59,811 nt of DNA. Source: Demequina maris. Its GTDB lineage: Bacteria; Actinomycetota; Actinomycetes; Actinomycetales; Demequinaceae. Numbering within the stretch: position 1 is the first letter of the stretch; every line of letters begins with the position of its first letter. Below are positions 24,501 to 34,951 of the stretch, piece by piece. The notes beneath the pieces were generated by a model. It was given only the letters and a program-made list of their open reading frames with translations, made no database searches and was not told the origin of the DNA. The translations under genes and the position numbers were made by a program. The DNA lies in NCBI RefSeq assembly GCF_000971155.1, contig NZ_BBLX01000015.1, forward strand, positions 1 through 59,811, in the 5' to 3' direction.

Positions 24501-25706
24501 ATGACCGTCACCCTTGGCACCCCCCTCACGCCCACCGCCACCCGCGCGCTGCTGCTCGGCAGCGGGGAGCTGGGCAAGGAGGTCGCGATCGAGCTGACCC
24601 GGCTCGGCGTCGAGGTGATCGCCGCCGACCGCTACGCCGACGCCCCCGCGATGCAGGTCGCGCACCGCTCCCACGTGCTCGACATGCTCGACCCCGTAGC
24701 GCTGCGCGCGCTCATCGCGGCGGAGCGCCCCCACCTCGTCATCCCCGAGATCGAGGCCATCGCCACGCAGGTGCTCGCCGAGGTCGAGGAGGCGGGCGAG
24801 GCCACGGTGATCCCGACGGCGCGCGCCACGATCCTCACGATGGACCGGGAGGGCATCCGCCGCCTGGCCGCCGAGGAGCTCGGGCTGCCGACCTCGCCGT
24901 ACGTCTTCGTCGACACGGTCGAGGGGCTGCGGGGCGCGGTCGACCGGGTGGGGCTGCCGTGCGTGGTCAAGCCCGTGATGTCGTCGTCAGGCAAGGGGCA
25001 GTCGGTGATCCGCACCCTCGACGACGTGGACGCCGCCTGGACGTACGCGGTCGAGGGCGGCCGCGCCGGCGGCACCCGGATCATCGTCGAGGGCTTCGTC
25101 GACTTCGACTACGAGATCACCCAGCTCACCGTGCGTCACGCCGGCGGGGTGACCTTCCTCGACCCGATCGGGCACATCCAGGTGGACGGCGACTACCGCG
25201 AGTCGTGGCAGCCGCAGCCGATGTCGGAGGCCGCCCTCGCCGAGTCGCGACGCGTGGCCGGGGCCGTGACCGAGGCGCTCGGCGGCCGCGGCGTGTTCGG
25301 CGTCGAGCTGTTCGTGCGCGGCGACGAGGTGCTGTTCTCCGAGGTGTCGCCCCGGCCCCACGACACCGGCCTCGTCACGCTCGCCTCGCAGGATCTCAGC
25401 GAGTTCGCGCTGCACGCCCGCGCGGTGCTCGGCCTGCCCGTGCCCGCCGTGCTGCCGCTCGGGCCGAGCGCGTCGTGCGCGGTCCTCGCGGAGGGCGCGG
25501 GCGTGCCGGTGTTCTCGGGCGTGGACGATGCGGTGGCCGCGCCGGGCACCGACGTGCGCCTGTTCGGCAAGCCGCGGGTCGACGGCCGCCGTCGCGTCGC
25601 GGTCACCGTCGCGCGAGGCGCCTCCGTCGACGAGGCGAGGGCGACGGCGCGCGCGGCCGCCGCGGCGCTGCGGATCGAGCTTGTGGAGAACCCCGAAGCT
25701 GTCTGA
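24501..25706 (+). CDS. purT: Formate-dependent GAR transformylase
   Basis: This ATP-grasp enzyme of purine synthesis ligates formate to glycinamide ribonucleotide without folate. It is 401 residues. It has the N-terminal [30 protein letters not shown], then ATP-grasp features [28 protein letters not shown], the metal-binding [27 protein letters not shown] and [11 protein letters not shown]. These identify PurT over its relative PurK. The start is ATG 24501 after GGGAGG. It stands 22 bp before a DUF2786 gene. purA, purD, purC, purS and purQ lie 5-16 kb away on the same strand but in other units. Confidence 0.94.
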   Translation: MTVTLGTPLTPTATRALLLGSGELGKEVAIELTRLGVEVIAADRYADAPAMQVAHRSHVLDMLDPVALRALIAAERPHLVIPEIEAIATQVLAEVEEAGEATVIPTARATILTMDREGIRRLAAEELGLPTSPYVFVDTVEGLRGAVDRVGLPCVVKPVMSSSGKGQSVIRTLDDVDAAWTYAVEGGRAGGTRIIVEGFVDFDYEITQLTVRHAGGVTFLDPIGHIQVDGDYRESWQPQPMSEAALAESRRVAGAVTEALGGRGVFGVELFVRGDEVLFSEVSPRPHDTGLVTLASQDLSEFALHARAVLGLPVPAVLPLGPSASCAVLAEGAGVPVFSGVDDAVAAPGTDVRLFGKPRVDGRRRVAVTVARGASVDEARATARAAAAALRIELVENPEAV

Positions 25707-25727
25707 CGGCGGTGCGACCCTGGTCGG

Positions 25728-26423
25728 GTGACCGCTCCTGACGCCATCCTCGACCAGATCCGGACGCTCCTCGCGATCGCGGACGGCGGCTCCCCGTACC
25801 CGGCCGAGCGGGAGCTCGCACGCGAGCGCGCCGAGAAGCTGATGGTCCGCTACGCGATCGACGAGGCCGGCGCGCGGATGAGCCGCGAGCAGGCCGAGAC
25901 GCCCACCATCCGTGAGTTCGACTTCGTCGCGCCGTACGTGAAGGACCAGATCATCCTCGTGTGCGGGATCGCGCGGGTGTTCTCGTGCCGGTCCGTCATC
26001 CACGGCGGCCGGCGCGTCACCACGGTGGGCTTCGCCGCGGATCTCGCGATCGTCGCGGCGCTGGTCGACACGCTGCTTCCTGCGATGCGCCTCGAGATGG
26101 ACGTCTACGGCGGCTCGCAGTCGCGCAAGAAGGCTTTCGCCTCGTCGTTCACCACCACCGTGACGCAGCGTCTCCGGGACTTCTACGCCGGGGCGCTGCG
26201 CGAGGCGGAGGAGGAGGGCACCGGCTCCGCGGTGGTGCTGCTCGACCGCGCGCAGCAGGTCGCTGTCGCCTACCAGGAGATGTTCCCGAACCTCCGCGCG
26301 GCCCGGCGCCGCGTGCTCACGTCCTGGGAGGGGTGGGGCGAGGGGGCCGAGGCGGGACAGCGCGCGGACATCTCGCTCGGACGCAAGGTGGACGAGGCGG
26401 GGCGGCGCGAGCTGGGGGCGTGA
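25728..26423 (+). CDS. DUF2786 domain protein
   Basis: This is a 231-residue soluble protein. The N terminus (AILDQIRTLLAIADGGSPYPAERELARERAEKLMVRYAIDEA, seen in parts) matches the DUF2786 domain, usually found in proteins of unknown function, some of them phage-related. A metal-peptidase-like RRVTTVGFAADLAIVAALVDTLL region and a basic SQSRKKAFASSFTTTV segment follow. It begins at GTG 25728. A GACCCT hexamer 6 nt upstream is a poor version of the leaderless -10 used elsewhere. Co-transcription with purT is likely but functional linkage is not implied. Confidence 0.75.
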   Translation: MTAPDAILDQIRTLLAIADGGSPYPAERELARERAEKLMVRYAIDEAGARMSREQAETPTIREFDFVAPYVKDQIILVCGIARVFSCRSVIHGGRRVTTVGFAADLAIVAALVDTLLPAMRLEMDVYGGSQSRKKAFASSFTTTVTQRLRDFYAGALREAEEEGTGSAVVLLDRAQQVAVAYQEMFPNLRAARRRVLTSWEGWGEGAEAGQRADISLGRKVDEAGRRELGA

Positions 26424-26442
26424 GGTTGGTAGCGTCGCCCGG

Positions 26443-27339
26443 GTGACCGATGCGACGCTCGCCGTGCAGGGCTTGACCCATGACTTCGGACAGAGGCGCG
26501 CGCTCGACGACGTCTCCTTCGAGGTGCGGCCCGGACGGCTGACCGGGTTCGTCGGCGCCAACGGCGCCGGGAAGACCACCACGATGCGCGCGATCGTCGG
26601 CGTGCTGCGCCCCGACGCCGGCACGGTCACGTTCGGTGGTGCGTCCATGACCCTCGAGGTGCGCCGCCGGATCGGCTACATGCCGGAGGAGCGTGGGCTC
26701 TACCCGAAGATGAAGGTGGCCGAGCAGCTCGTCTACCTGGCGCGTGTGCTCGGCGTCACGAAGGACGACGCGCAGGCGCGCGCCGCATCGCTGCTCGAGG
26801 GGCTCGACCTCGCCGAGCGACGCGACGACCTGCTCCACACGCTGTCGCTGGGCAACCAGCAGCGCGTCCAGGTGGCGGCCGCCCTCATCCACGAGCCGGA
26901 CCTGCTGATCCTCGACGAACCGTTCTCGGGCCTCGACCCGATCGCGATGGACGCCATGGCGGAGCGGCTGCGGGATCGAGCCGCGGCGGGTGTCCCCGTG
27001 CTGTTCTCCAGCCACCAGCTCGACCTCGTCGAGCGGCTGTGCGACGACCTGGTGGTCATCCACCACGGGCGCGTCGTCGCGGCCGGCGACGCGCGCGCCC
27101 TGCGCGAGCAGCGCGCCGGCCGGCGCTACCGGGTGGACGTCGGCGGGACCGACGCGTGGATGCCCGCGCTTGCGGGCATGACCGTCGTCGGGTCCGGGCC
27201 GGAGGGCACCCTCGTCGATCTCGACGAGTCCGCCGACCCCCAGGCGCTCCTCGCCGCCGCGCAGGCCGCCGGCCCCGTGGAGCACTTCGCGCGCACCGTC
27301 CCCTCGCTCGCCGAGCTGTTCGCGGAGGTGGTCCGATGA
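26443..27339 (+). CDS. ABC transporter ATP-binding protein (NatA-like)
   Basis: This 298-residue ATPase subunit probably powers an exporter together with the next gene. Walker A is GANGAGKTTT at about 37-46, the Q-loop region is IGYMPEERGLYPKM, the signature LSLGNQQRVQVAAAL departs from LSGGQ as in NatA/YhaQ-type ATPases, Walker B is LLILDEPFSGLDP and the H-loop is LFSSHQLD. A C-terminal extension of about 70 residues follows the ATPase fold. The start is GTG 26443, 7 nt after TAGCGT. Its end overlaps the permease start by 4 bp (ATGA). The exported compound is unknown. Confidence 0.92.
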   Translation: MTDATLAVQGLTHDFGQRRALDDVSFEVRPGRLTGFVGANGAGKTTTMRAIVGVLRPDAGTVTFGGASMTLEVRRRIGYMPEERGLYPKMKVAEQLVYLARVLGVTKDDAQARAASLLEGLDLAERRDDLLHTLSLGNQQRVQVAAALIHEPDLLILDEPFSGLDPIAMDAMAERLRDRAAAGVPVLFSSHQLDLVERLCDDLVVIHHGRVVAAGDARALREQRAGRRYRVDVGGTDAWMPALAGMTVVGSGPEGTLVDLDESADPQALLAAAQAAGPVEHFARTVPSLAELFAEVVR

Positions 27340-28559
27340 GCACGCCGCGCACGGCGCTGGTCCGGCTGGTCGCCGGCCGTGAGATCTCCGTCAAGCTGCG
27401 CGACAAGGGCTTCCTCGCGTCGACCGCGGTGTTCATCGCGATCATCGTGCTCGCCGTCGTGGTGCCGGTGATGCTCGAGGGGGACACCCCCGAATACACG
27501 GTGGCCGCCACGGGCCACGCCGGCGCCGTGGCGGAGGTCGCGGTCGAGCTCGGCGGCGCCGAGGTCCCTGGGCTGCCCGCCGCCGACATCACCGTGATCG
27601 GCCTCGAGGACCCCACCGCCGGAGCCGGCGGCGACCCGGTCGACGAGGCGTTCCTGCGTGGAGCCGACGCGGTGCTGTCGAGCGACCCGGACGGGACCGT
27701 CGTCATCACGGCGCAGGAGAACGTGCCCGGCGACCTCGAGGAGCTGATCGCCGCCGCATCGTCCGCCGTGACTGCGCAGGACGTGGCCGTCGAGGCGGGG
27801 CTCTCCGCCGATCAGCTCGCGGCGCTCACGTCACCGCCGCAGCCCCGCATCGACCTGCTCGATCCCAAGCCGTCGTTGCCGGTGCCCCCTGAGCTCGTCA
27901 TCGTGATCTTCGGATTCCTCTTCTACTTCACGGTGCTGACGTTCGGCGCGTCGATCGCGCAGTCCGTCGTCGAGGAGAAGACCTCGCGGGTGGTCGAGAT
28001 CCTCGTCGCCGCGGTACCGGTGCGCTGGCTGCTCGCGGGGAAGGTGCTCGGCAACGCGGCGATGGCGCTCGGTCAGGTGGTGCTCATCGTCGGGGCCGGC
28101 CTGGTGGGTGCGCAGGCGATCGGCGAGGGCGACATCGTGGCGCAGGTGCTGGGCGTGAGCGGGTGGTTCCTCGCGTTCTTCGTCCTCGGCTTCCTCATGC
28201 TCGCCTGCCTGTGGGCCGTCGCGGGCTCGCTCGCATCGCGCATCGAGGAGCTGCAGTCGACCACCTTGTACATGCAGCTCGCGGTGATGACGCCGTTCTT
28301 CAGCGCGATCCTCATCCGCGACGAGGGGCCGGCGCGCGTCGCGCTCTCGTACTTCCCGCTCACCGCGCCGTTGATGATGCCCGCTCGGGTCGCGACCGGA
28401 GACGCCGCCGCGTGGGAGCCGTGGGTCGCCATGGTGATCGTCTCGGCGACGGCCGTCCTGCTCATCGGGGTCGGCGCCCGCCTGTACTCGGGCTCGGTCC
28501 TCAACACGTCCACGCGGACCAGGCTCGGTGGCGCGTGGGCCGCGGGCGGTCGGGCGTGA
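27336..28559 (+). CDS. ABC transporter permease (NatB/YhaP-like)
   Basis: This 407-residue membrane subunit has a first transmembrane helix at about 27-47, a large extracytoplasmic loop (about 50-180) with DxP/acidic character, and about five more helices from 185 on. The conserved EEKTSRVVEILVAAVPVRWLLAGKVLG segment, seen as EEKTSRVVEIL and PVRWLLAGKVLG, is diagnostic of NatB-like ABC-2 permeases. ATG 27336 overlaps the ATPase stop by 4 bp, and its own stop overlaps the methyltransferase start by 4 bp. It forms a simple ATPase-permease pair, probably an exporter. The substrate is not evident. Confidence 0.9.
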   Translation: MSTPRTALVRLVAGREISVKLRDKGFLASTAVFIAIIVLAVVVPVMLEGDTPEYTVAATGHAGAVAEVAVELGGAEVPGLPAADITVIGLEDPTAGAGGDPVDEAFLRGADAVLSSDPDGTVVITAQENVPGDLEELIAAASSAVTAQDVAVEAGLSADQLAALTSPPQPRIDLLDPKPSLPVPPELVIVIFGFLFYFTVLTFGASIAQSVVEEKTSRVVEILVAAVPVRWLLAGKVLGNAAMALGQVVLIVGAGLVGAQAIGEGDIVAQVLGVSGWFLAFFVLGFLMLACLWAVAGSLASRIEELQSTTLYMQLAVMTPFFSAILIRDEGPARVALSYFPLTAPLMMPARVATGDAAAWEPWVAMVIVSATAVLLIGVGARLYSGSVLNTSTRTRLGGAWAAGGRA

Positions 28560-29188
28560 GCACCGACGAGCCGCCGCAGCACGGGCTCGGCCCCTGGGAG
28601 GGCGAGTGGCCCGATGACCCGCGCCTCGATCCCGAGCTGCTCGAGCACGGCGACCGCCGCAACGTGGTCGACCGCTACCGCTACTGGCGGCACGACGCGA
28701 TCGTCGCGGACCTCGACGCGCGCCGCCACCCGTTCCACGTCGCCATCGAGAACTGGCAGCACGACCTCAACATCGGCTCCGTGGTGCGGACCGCGAACGC
28801 GTTCCTCGCGCGCGAGGTGCACATCGTCGGCAACCGCCGCTGGAACCGCCGCGGCGCCATGGTGACCGACCGGTACCAGCACATCCGCCACCACCCGACC
28901 GTCGAGGACCTCGCCGCGTGGGCCGTCGCGGAGGGTCTGCCGGTCATCGGCATCGACAACCTGCCCGGCTCCGTGCCGCTCGAGACCTACCCGCTGCCGC
29001 GTGCGTGCGTGCTGGTCTTCGGGCAGGAGTCGGTGGGCCTGTCCGACGCCGTGCGCGAGGTCGCCGAGGCCACGCTCGCCATCGCGCAGTACGGCTCGAC
29101 CCGGTCCATCAACGCCGGCGCGGCCGCCGCGATCGCCATGCACGCGTGGGTGGGCCGGCACGGGGACATCGCCGCCGGGCACGCCTGA
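28556..29188 (+). CDS. SpoU/TrmH-family RNA 2'-O-methyltransferase
   Basis: This 210-residue SAM-dependent methyltransferase of the SPOUT class has HVAIENWQHDLNIGSVVRTANAF (SpoU motif 1 with N-x-G-x-x-R-T-A), the glycine-rich CVLVFGQESVGLS (motif 2) and IAQYGSTRSINAGAAAAIAMHAW (motif 3, which forms the cofactor knot). It modifies a ribose in tRNA or rRNA; which one cannot be told. GTG 28556 overlaps the permease stop by 4 bp, so it is translated with the ABC genes despite no functional tie. A copy of the dispersed word follows at 29215. Confidence 0.9.
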   Translation: MSTDEPPQHGLGPWEGEWPDDPRLDPELLEHGDRRNVVDRYRYWRHDAIVADLDARRHPFHVAIENWQHDLNIGSVVRTANAFLAREVHIVGNRRWNRRGAMVTDRYQHIRHHPTVEDLAAWAVAEGLPVIGIDNLPGSVPLETYPLPRACVLVFGQESVGLSDAVREVAEATLAIAQYGSTRSINAGAAAAIAMHAWVGRHGDIAAGHA

Positions 29189-29331
29189 GCGCCGCGGCCG
29201 GGGGCGGCTCCCCGCGCATCGTCCCTACCTGCAGGGACGCCGCGAGGGCCCCGGGACCTTAGCCGCACGGGTGCCTGCGATTTCTGACAGAATGGACGGC
29301 GGTTCCATCCGCACAAGCTCAGGAGTAACCC

Positions 29332-30351
<1,020 letters not shown>

Positions 30352-30367
30352 GTCACCCGATCGTGAG

Positions 30368-30403
30368 GAAGGCCTCCGCGGTCGCTTGACTGCGGAGGCC
30401 TTC
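30368..30403 (+). terminator. fba terminator
   Basis: A perfect 12-bp stem (30368-30379 with 30392-30403) has a 12-nt loop, 16 bp after the fba stop. A copy of the dispersed word lies just beyond it at 30414-30423. Confidence 0.85.
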
Positions 30404-30524
30404 GCACGTGCGGGGACGATGCGCGCTGCAGGCGCGGCGCCCATCGGCCGATAGCCTGTGAGGGGCGTTCGCGCCTCACAAGATTTCAAGTCCCGGCCGG
30501 ATGCCGGGCGAAGGGGAGGGCACG

Positions 30525-31820
30525 ATGCCCGGAGCAGTGATCGTCGGAGCCCAGTGGGGCGACGAGGGCAAGGGGAAGGCGACGGACCTCCTCGGCTCGC
30601 GCGTCGACTACGTCGTGAAGTTCAACGGCGGCAACAACGCGGGCCACACGGTCGTCATCGGCGACCAGAAGTTCGCGCTGCACCTGCTGCCGTCCGGCAT
30701 CCTCACCCCGGGCTGCACGCCCGTGATCGGCAACGGCGTCGTCGTCGACCTGCGCGTGCTGTTCCAGGAGCTCGACGCGCTGAACGAGCGCGGGGTCGAC
30801 ACCTCCGACCTGCTCGTGTCGAACGCGGCGCACATCATCGCGCCGTACGCGCGCACGCTCGACAACGTCACCGAGCGCTTCCTCGGCAAGCGCAAGATCG
30901 GTACCACGGGCCGCGGCATCGGGCCGGCGTACGCCGACAAGATCAACCGCCTCGGCATCCGCGTGGGCGACCTGTTCGACGAGACGGTGCTGCGCGACAA
31001 GATCGAGGGCGCTCTCGTCGCGAAGAACCACCTGCTCGTCAAGGTCTACAACCGCCGCGCGATCACCGTCGACGAGGTCACCGACGAGCTGCTCGCGTAC
31101 CGCGACCGCCTCGCGCCGCACGTCACCGACACGTCGCTCGTGCTCAACAACGCGCTCGAGGCCGGCGAGACCGTCCTGTTCGAGGGTGGCCAGGCGACCA
31201 TGCTCGACGTCGACCACGGCACCTACCCGTTCGTCACCTCGTCGTCCGCGACCGCCGGCGGCGCGTGCACCGGATCCGGCGTGGGCCCCACCCGCATCGA
31301 CTCGGTCATCGGCATCGCGAAGGCGTACACCACGCGCGTGGGCGAGGGTCCGATGCCCACCGAGCTGCTCGACAAGTGGGGCGACCGCCTGCGCGACGTC
31401 GGCCACGAGTTCGGCACGACGACGGGCCGTCCGCGCCGCTGCGGCTGGTACGACTCGGTCATCACCCGCTACGCCTCGCGGATCAACGGCCTCACCGACA
31501 TCGTGCTCACCAAGCTCGACGTCCTCACGGGCATCGACGAGATCCCCGTGTGCGTGAGCTATGACGTGGACGGCGTGCGCTACCAGGACCTGCCGCTCGA
31601 CCAGGCGGCCTTCGCCGCGGCCGAGCCGGTCTACGAGACCTTCCCCGGCTGGGACGAGGACATCTCGGGCTGCCGCGACTTCGCGGACCTGCCGCAGAAC
31701 GCGCAGGACTACGTCAAGGCGGTCGAGGAGCTGTCCGGCTGCCGGATCTCCACGATCGGCGTGGGCCCGGGCCGCGACGAGATCATCCAGATCAACGACC
31801 TGCTCCACGAGCGCGGCTGA
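30525..31820 (+). CDS. purA: Adenylosuccinate synthetase
   Basis: This GTP-dependent enzyme joins IMP and aspartate in AMP synthesis. It is 431 residues. It has the N-terminal P-loop-like [65 protein letters not shown] (in parts), [18 protein letters not shown] and [12 protein letters not shown] near the C-terminal nucleotide site. I chose ATG 30525 because AAGGGGAGG lies about 6 nt upstream and the fold starts there; an in-frame ATG at 30501 would add eight non-conserved residues. It is monocistronic between fba and an orphan secreted protein gene. Confidence 0.97.
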   Translation: MPGAVIVGAQWGDEGKGKATDLLGSRVDYVVKFNGGNNAGHTVVIGDQKFALHLLPSGILTPGCTPVIGNGVVVDLRVLFQELDALNERGVDTSDLLVSNAAHIIAPYARTLDNVTERFLGKRKIGTTGRGIGPAYADKINRLGIRVGDLFDETVLRDKIEGALVAKNHLLVKVYNRRAITVDEVTDELLAYRDRLAPHVTDTSLVLNNALEAGETVLFEGGQATMLDVDHGTYPFVTSSSATAGGACTGSGVGPTRIDSVIGIAKAYTTRVGEGPMPTELLDKWGDRLRDVGHEFGTTTGRPRRCGWYDSVITRYASRINGLTDIVLTKLDVLTGIDEIPVCVSYDVDGVRYQDLPLDQAAFAAAEPVYETFPGWDEDISGCRDFADLPQNAQDYVKAVEELSGCRISTIGVGPGRDEIIQINDLLHERG

Positions 31821-31829
31821 GGCCGGCGC

Positions 31830-31846
31830 GGGCGCGGAGCGCGCCC
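31830..31846 (+). terminator. purA terminator
   Basis: GGGCGCG (31830-31836) pairs with CGCGCCC (31840-31846) around GAG, 9 bp after the purA stop. GCACG/CGTGC around AAA follows at 31857-31869 and may act as a second hairpin. Confidence 0.65.
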
Positions 31847-31941
31847 GTCGGCGCGTGCACGAAACGTGCGTGCAGGTCATGTACATGTGTGGACATCGGC
31901 GCCACGCGTGCCCCCTGCCGTGGATCGTTAACCTCCTCGTA

Positions 31942-31968
31942 TTGCGCGCGTGACAAATCGGATATACC
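31942..31968 (+). promoter_or_regulatory. Candidate promoter of the secreted orphan gene
   Basis: TTGCGC (31942-31947) and TATACC (31963-31968) are only 15 bp apart. The TATACC box is the better element; the -35 assignment is weak. About 70 nt of leader follow, with GGGGG before the ATG. Confidence 0.35.
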
Positions 31969-32037
31969 GTCCGAAATGGGACCAAGGTCCCCGCGGGCTT
32001 CAGAGGGGGGCCTCGCGAAAGTTCTGGGGGTACTTCA

Positions 32038-32538
32038 ATGAGGAAGATTCTCGCGACCCTTTTCGCCGCCCTTTTGGCGATCGGGATCCCCGCCACGGCC
32101 GCGTCCGCGACCGACACGACCATCCATGATCCGTGCACATGCATGGTCTATAAGGCTGGCGACAACACAGCCTGGGCCGCCGGCGAGCGGTTCGTCGACC
32201 GGGGCAACTGGGCGACATTCACCCAGTACGGCGGCGTGGGGAAGACCGTGCCCCTGTTGGCCGGCAAGAAGCACAAGGCCGGTGTCGTCGGGTTCTTCCC
32301 GGCGGGTGACAAGGTGCTCATCCACATCAGGCTCTACGAGGGCGCGGCGTTCGCCGACGGTGACGCCGTGAAGATCGAGGCTTACGAGAGCTACGAAGCG
32401 ATCCCCAAGGAGAACCCCTCGCCGGGGCACTTCATGTACAAGGAGGATCCGAGCGATCCGGCCGATCCGCTGCACTTCGACATCCTGGTCGACAAGGCCG
32501 CGTACTACGCCGTGCACGTCGACGTCGTGGCCGGTTGA
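32038..32538 (+). CDS. Secreted protein of unknown function
   Basis: This 166-residue protein has a Sec signal peptide (MRKILATLFAALLAIGIPATAASA, cleavage likely after ASA near residue 24). The mature region begins TDTTIHDPCTCMVYK with a close Cys pair. It is followed by a beta-rich sequence without a domain I recognise (KHKAGVVGFFPAGDKVLIHIRLYEG, YYAVHVDVVAG). Codon use is less GC-skewed than neighbours (TTT, TAT, AAG, ACA appear), and the upstream region is AT-richer, which hints at later acquisition. It has its own promoter and a terminator shared with the convergent ABC operon. Function cannot be assigned. Confidence 0.7.
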   Translation: MRKILATLFAALLAIGIPATAASATDTTIHDPCTCMVYKAGDNTAWAAGERFVDRGNWATFTQYGGVGKTVPLLAGKKHKAGVVGFFPAGDKVLIHIRLYEGAAFADGDAVKIEAYESYEAIPKENPSPGHFMYKEDPSDPADPLHFDILVDKAAYYAVHVDVVAG

Positions 32539-32555
32539 CCGCCTGATCCCCCGAC

Positions 32556-32589
32556 GAGGGCCGCGTCCATTCCCCTGGGCGCGGCCCTC
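32556..32589. terminator. Terminator between the secreted protein gene and the ABC permease gene
   Basis: GAGGGCCGCG (32556-32565) and CGCGGCCCTC (32580-32589) form a perfect 10-bp stem between convergent genes. Confidence 0.8.
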
Positions 32590-32617
32590 AACCATGCCCG
32601 GCGCCGACCCGCCAGCG

Positions 32618-34951
32618 TCACACTGCCCGCTCGCGCACCACGCGCGCGACATCCACCCGCCGCACGGCGCGCGCCGCGGGGATCCGTGACAGCGCGGAGG
32701 CGACCAGCACCCCGGCCGCCGCGAGCCACGGCACCCACCACGACCACCACAGGTCGAACGTGAACAGGTCGCTCGAGAACGTCGACAGGAAGCCCGCCGC
32801 CGCGATCGTGCCGAGCACCAGGCCGAACGGCAGCCCCAGCGCGGTCGAGACCACGTTCTCGGTGCTGATCGTGCCCGCCACCTTCCGCACGGGTACGCCG
32901 GCGGCCCGCAGCGTCGCGAGCTCGCCGGTGCGCTCGACCACGTTCACGGCGAGCGTCACGTACATCACCGCCAGCGCGAGCACCCCGCCGAGCGCGATCA
33001 TCACCCCGATGAACGCCCAGAACAGGCCCAGGTACTGCTGCACGGTCGTGAGCAGCGCCTTCGAGTCCTCGTACGCGACCACGCCGTCGAGCGCGGTGAT
33101 GTCCTCGCGCATCGTGTCGCGGTCGGCCCCGTCCGCGAAGATGACGTCGTAGGTCGCGACCTGGCTGTCGGGCAGCATTCCCCGCGCGACGTCCTCCGCC
33201 GCATAGAGGTACGTGCCCATCGGCTCGGCGAGGAAGCCCTGGAGCGTCACCTTCGTGTCGCCCGCATCGGTCGAGATCGTGAGCTCGTCGCCGACGTCCA
33301 CGCCGAGCACGTCGGCCAGCCCGGAGCCGGCGAGCACCCCCGAGGAGGGCAGCGTGGTCGTGGAGCCGTCCTCGAGCAGGAACGTGTGCATCGCGGTGTC
33401 GCGGTGGAAGCCGCGCAGCACCGTGGCGTACCCGGTGCCGTCGGCGCGTGCGGTGACCTGGCCGGCGACGGTCGCCTCCACGGTCTCGACGCCGTCGACC
33501 GCCTCGAGCGTCGCCGCGTCGGTGCCGCCTGACACCGCGACGGACGCGTCCTGGTTGTCGATCACGTCGTACTGCGTCTCGAGCGCGTGGACCATCGTCG
33601 TCATCATCCCGACCGACGCCAGAACGAGCACCATCGACAGCACCGCGCCGAGCATCGTCGCGATCGTGCGGCGCGGGCTGCGACCGACGTCGCGGAGCGC
33701 CATGCGTGCGGGCACGGGCAGCCACCGCAGGCGGGCGACGAGCCGGCTCCACGGGCCCGGCGGTCGCAGCGGTGCCGCGGCGTGCATCGCGGCGGCGGGG
33801 TCGGTGCGCGCCGCGGCGAGCGCGGGGAAGAACGCGCCGATCAGGCCCACGAGCACGCCGAAGATGACGCCGCTCGCGATCATCCAGGGGTAGTTCTCGA
33901 CGATCGTGTCCGGGATGCCCAGGCCCGACGTGTAGGCCGACGTGACCGCGCCGTTGGCGAGCGCGCCGAGGATCACGCCGACCACGCCGCCCAGCGTGCC
34001 GATCATCAGCCCTTGCAGCAGATACATCCGCAGCACGCGGCCGCGCCGGGCGCCGCCCGCCATGAGCGTCGCGATGATCGGCCGCTCCATGAGGATCCGC
34101 CGCGAGAGCATCACGTACGAGGCGACGCCCGCCGCGGTGAGGAACAGCGCCGGGAAGGCCTTGGACATCTCGTCGAAGCCGTCGAGGTCCTCGTTGAGCG
34201 TCGCCTGCGACGGCATGTCCTCCCACGACTGGATCGCGGTCGCGCCCGCCTGGTCCATCGCCCGGGTGACCTCGTTGTCGGACGATGCGGTCAGCCGGTC
34301 GGGCATGGCGACGAGGGCCTGGTTGTCGGGGCCGTACCAGCCGGTCACCGTGTCCTCCGGGAGGTACACCACCGCGAACGAGTGCGGGTCGCTCACCGCG
34401 TCCTGGCGGCTCCGCGCGGGCCAGATGTACTCCGCGGAGACCGCGATGCCGACGACGGTGACCTCGTGCCAGCCGTCGGCCGCATAGACCTGCAGCGTGT
34501 CGCCGGGGGAGAGGCCGAAGGTCGAGGCGGCGTGCGTCTCGACCACCGCCTCGTTGGTGGCTCCCGCGCTCAGGTAGGAGCCCTCGGTCACGTCGATCGC
34601 GCCGAGCTCGGGCTGGTCGCCGGTGGGCATCCCGACCACCCGGCCGAGCAGCTTGGTGTCCTCGATGAGCATCGGCGGGTCGTACTGGGCGCGCGTCCCC
34701 GTGGTGGCGGCGCCCGCATCGTCCGCCGCGCTCGCGACCTCGTCCGCGTCGCCGCCCGTCGCGATGTACGTGGGCAGCGCGAGCCGCTCGTACGTGTGGT
34801 GGTACGAGGCGGTGAGGTTCTCGAACGCGCCGGCGGTGGCCACGAAGATCATCACGCCGAGCAGGATCGTGACCGCGACCGCGATGACCTGGGCGCGGGA
34901 TCGCCGGAGGTCCCGGAGCGACTTGCGGGTGGTGACGCGCATCGCGATCAC
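32618..34951 (-). CDS. ABC transporter permease with two FtsX domains
   Basis: This 777-residue membrane subunit of a MacB/LolCE-like (type VII) ABC system has an N-terminal helix after KSLRDLRRSRAQ (about 17-40), a large extracytoplasmic domain and an FtsX block with three to four helices at about 265-390 (ARRGRVLRMYLLQGLMIGTLGGVVGVILGAL). A second periplasmic-type domain and a C-terminal FtsX block (AVMYVTLAVNVVERTGELATLRAAGVPVRKV, about 665-770) follow. The GTG at 34951 overlaps the ATPase stop by 4 bp; an ATG 9 nt further in is an alternative. Such systems do mechanotransduction or lipid/peptide export rather than simple import. Controlled with the ATPase by the adjacent TetR. Confidence 0.88.
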   Translation of the reverse strand: MIAMRVTTRKSLRDLRRSRAQVIAVAVTILLGVMIFVATAGAFENLTASYHHTYERLALPTYIATGGDADEVASAADDAGAATTGTRAQYDPPMLIEDTKLLGRVVGMPTGDQPELGAIDVTEGSYLSAGATNEAVVETHAASTFGLSPGDTLQVYAADGWHEVTVVGIAVSAEYIWPARSRQDAVSDPHSFAVVYLPEDTVTGWYGPDNQALVAMPDRLTASSDNEVTRAMDQAGATAIQSWEDMPSQATLNEDLDGFDEMSKAFPALFLTAAGVASYVMLSRRILMERPIIATLMAGGARRGRVLRMYLLQGLMIGTLGGVVGVILGALANGAVTSAYTSGLGIPDTIVENYPWMIASGVIFGVLVGLIGAFFPALAAARTDPAAAMHAAAPLRPPGPWSRLVARLRWLPVPARMALRDVGRSPRRTIATMLGAVLSMVLVLASVGMMTTMVHALETQYDVIDNQDASVAVSGGTDAATLEAVDGVETVEATVAGQVTARADGTGYATVLRGFHRDTAMHTFLLEDGSTTTLPSSGVLAGSGLADVLGVDVGDELTISTDAGDTKVTLQGFLAEPMGTYLYAAEDVARGMLPDSQVATYDVIFADGADRDTMREDITALDGVVAYEDSKALLTTVQQYLGLFWAFIGVMIALGGVLALAVMYVTLAVNVVERTGELATLRAAGVPVRKVAGTISTENVVSTALGLPFGLVLGTIAAAGFLSTFSSDLFTFDLWWSWWVPWLAAAGVLVASALSRIPAARAVRRVDVARVVRERAV

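Noticed and set aside
30501..30524. Earlier ATG for purA
   Set aside because: The eight extra residues overlap the AAGGGGAGG ribosome site that serves ATG 30525.
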